From Pelatocladus maniniholoensis HA4357-MV3 (GTDB lineage: Bacteria > Cyanobacteriota > Cyanobacteriia > Cyanobacteriales > Nostocaceae), in NCBI GenBank assembly GCA_019359115.1, contig JAHHHW010000109.1:1-47599 (forward strand): a stretch of 47,599 nucleotides of DNA. The letters run 5' to 3'. Shown piece by piece: positions 46,561 to 47,599 of this stretch. The translations under genes were made by a program, and so were the position numbers. Position 1 is the stretch's first letter. Each line of letters opens with the position of its first letter. The notes under the pieces are model-generated. The model saw nothing but the letters and a program-made list of their open reading frames with translations, did no database searches and had not been told where the DNA came from.

Positions 46561-47599
46561 TGAAGAAAAATTGGTTGGCAGAAGAGCTAGTAGAGTACTG
46601 GACGCTGCTAGAAGGTGAATTTGCATTACTTACCCAAACAAGCGACGAAAATCGCTTGGGTTTTGCTTTAATGTTCAAATTCTTTCAGATAGAAGCCAGA
46701 TTCCCAGAAAATCAGAAAGAGATTCCACCGGACGTTGTTAATTATGTTGCCAAACTTCTAGATATATCACCGAAAAAATACGATTACTATGATTGGCAAG
46801 GGCGTACTGTAAAATACCACCGCACGCAAATTAGAAAGTTTTTTGGGTTTAAAGAAGCAGGAGTTAGTGACGCCAAAGAATTAACTTTTTGGTTAACAGA
46901 ACAAGCATTAATTTACGAGTTAAAATTTGAACAGCTAAAACTTGCTGCAATTGCAAGACTACGAGATTTAAAAATTGAACCACCTACAAATTTAAGATTA
47001 GAACGCATCATACGTTCCGCACTCAGTAATTTTGAATCCAAATTTTTTAGTGATATTAGCTCGCAATTATCTGATGAATCGAAAAAGCAAATAGATGACT
47101 TGCTAAACACACAGGCTTTATTGGATAACTTTGATGATACTCAAAAACAATCAGGAAATCAACAAGTTCCAGAAACATTTACACCTAACTTTGAGTCAAA
47201 AGTATTAATTACCAAATGGGCAGAATTAAAAACAGACCCTGGTAGAATAGGTATTGAAAGTTTCCAAAAAGAAGTTGCGAAGTTAGAAGTATTTCAACAA
47301 TTAGAATTACCAGCAGATTTATTTAAGAAGATACCAACTAAAGTTCTTCGCTCTTTTAAAAGTCGAATAGCTGTTGAACATCCCATTGATATACGTCGTC
47401 ACCCAGAGTCTACACGCTATGCTCTGTTTGCAGCTTTTTGTTGGCTCAGAAGTCAAGAAGTTATAGACAATTTGGTTGAGCTACTTATTCTTTTAGTACA
47501 TCGCATTAGCAAAAATGCAGAAACCCGTGTTGATAAAGAACTTATCAAAGATTTTAAACGGGTACATGGGAAAAACAATCTATTATATCAGATTGCAGA
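46561..47599 (+). CDS. Tn3-family transposase, N-terminal part (runs off window)
   Basis: An open frame from ATG 46561 to the window end (346 codons, no stop) was read directly. Residues 1-120 match the DUF4158 N-terminal domain of Tn3 transposases: ENRLGFALMFKFFQ, then YDYYDWQGRTVKYHRTQIRKF with FFGFKEAG. Later KWAELKTDPGRIGIESF and RYALFAAFCWLRSQEVIDNL also fit the family. Full-length TnpA is near 1000 residues, so the catalytic DDE domain lies beyond the edge. It binds the terminal repeats and performs replicative transposition. The upstream tyrosine recombinase is the probable resolvase. Codon usage is AT-rich compared with the housekeeping genes. Confidence 0.88.

Noticed and set aside
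1-47599. tRNA, rRNA and known riboswitches
   Set aside because: None recognised by eye on either strand. A covariance-model search would be needed to exclude diverged non-coding RNAs.

Overview
The window is chromosomal DNA of a cyanobacterium, most likely a filamentous heterocystous (Nostocales-type) species. The evidence is dozens of GCGATCGC (HIP1) octamers, moderate AT-richness, intergenic heptamer repeats (AACAGTT, ACTTCAT and AAAATTA types), and gene families typical of that group: a cyanobacterial sucrose synthase, a DnaK with a long acidic/Arg-Tyr tail, DUF3143, and a lysA-cdaA-uppS string.

Layout. Positions 0.3-2.2 kb (minus strand) hold a large parallel beta-helix surface protein. 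Positions 2.2-4.2 kb are a long AT-rich non-coding stretch with a diverged 57-bp direct repeat. Positions 4.25-21.06 kb (plus strand) are an exopolysaccharide cluster of the Wzx/Wzy type: a small Cys-containing protein, a Wzc-like tyrosine autokinase/chain-length regulator, a flippase, four nucleotide-sugar glycosyltransferases, a Wzy/O-antigen-ligase-like polymerase, a sugar epimerase/dehydratase, a WecG/TagA/CpsF transferase, a twin-arginine GH10 xylanase-like hydrolase, a WbaP-like initiating phosphoglycosyl transferase and a GT61 transferase. No outer-membrane exporter (Wza/OPX) is seen in the window.

Positions 21.3-21.9 kb (minus strand) hold a small secreted protein and a 33-residue membrane microprotein. 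Positions 22.2-27.7 kb are a carbohydrate module: sucrose synthase, GH65 disaccharide phosphorylase and beta-phosphoglucomutase. It could link sucrose to sugar nucleotides and glucose-6-phosphate next to the polysaccharide cluster. A TPR protein follows. Positions 28.8-41.1 kb are housekeeping genes: clpC, rimI, lysA, cdaA (c-di-AMP synthase), uppS, a DUF3143 protein, two J-domain proteins, dnaK and an M28 peptidase. Short repeats have entered several reading frames here, including the middle of lysA.

From 41.2 kb to the right edge the DNA looks rearranged. A bestrophin-family channel gene is cut off at a 189-bp element with perfect 21-bp terminal inverted repeats. A DUF2891 gene and a short transposase-like remnant follow. 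Next comes a minus-strand pair: a jellyroll (LamG-like) protein, and a collagen-repeat protein interrupted by one in-frame TAA that replaces the repeat's CAA codon. A Cro/CI-type regulator with zinc ribbons then diverges from a tyrosine recombinase and a Tn3-family transposase that runs off the window. The most distinctive material is this right end: a probable Tn3-type element with a tyrosine recombinase in the resolvase position, beside a possible jellyroll/collagen cargo operon. Whether it is one element cannot be decided here, because no terminal repeat was recognised.
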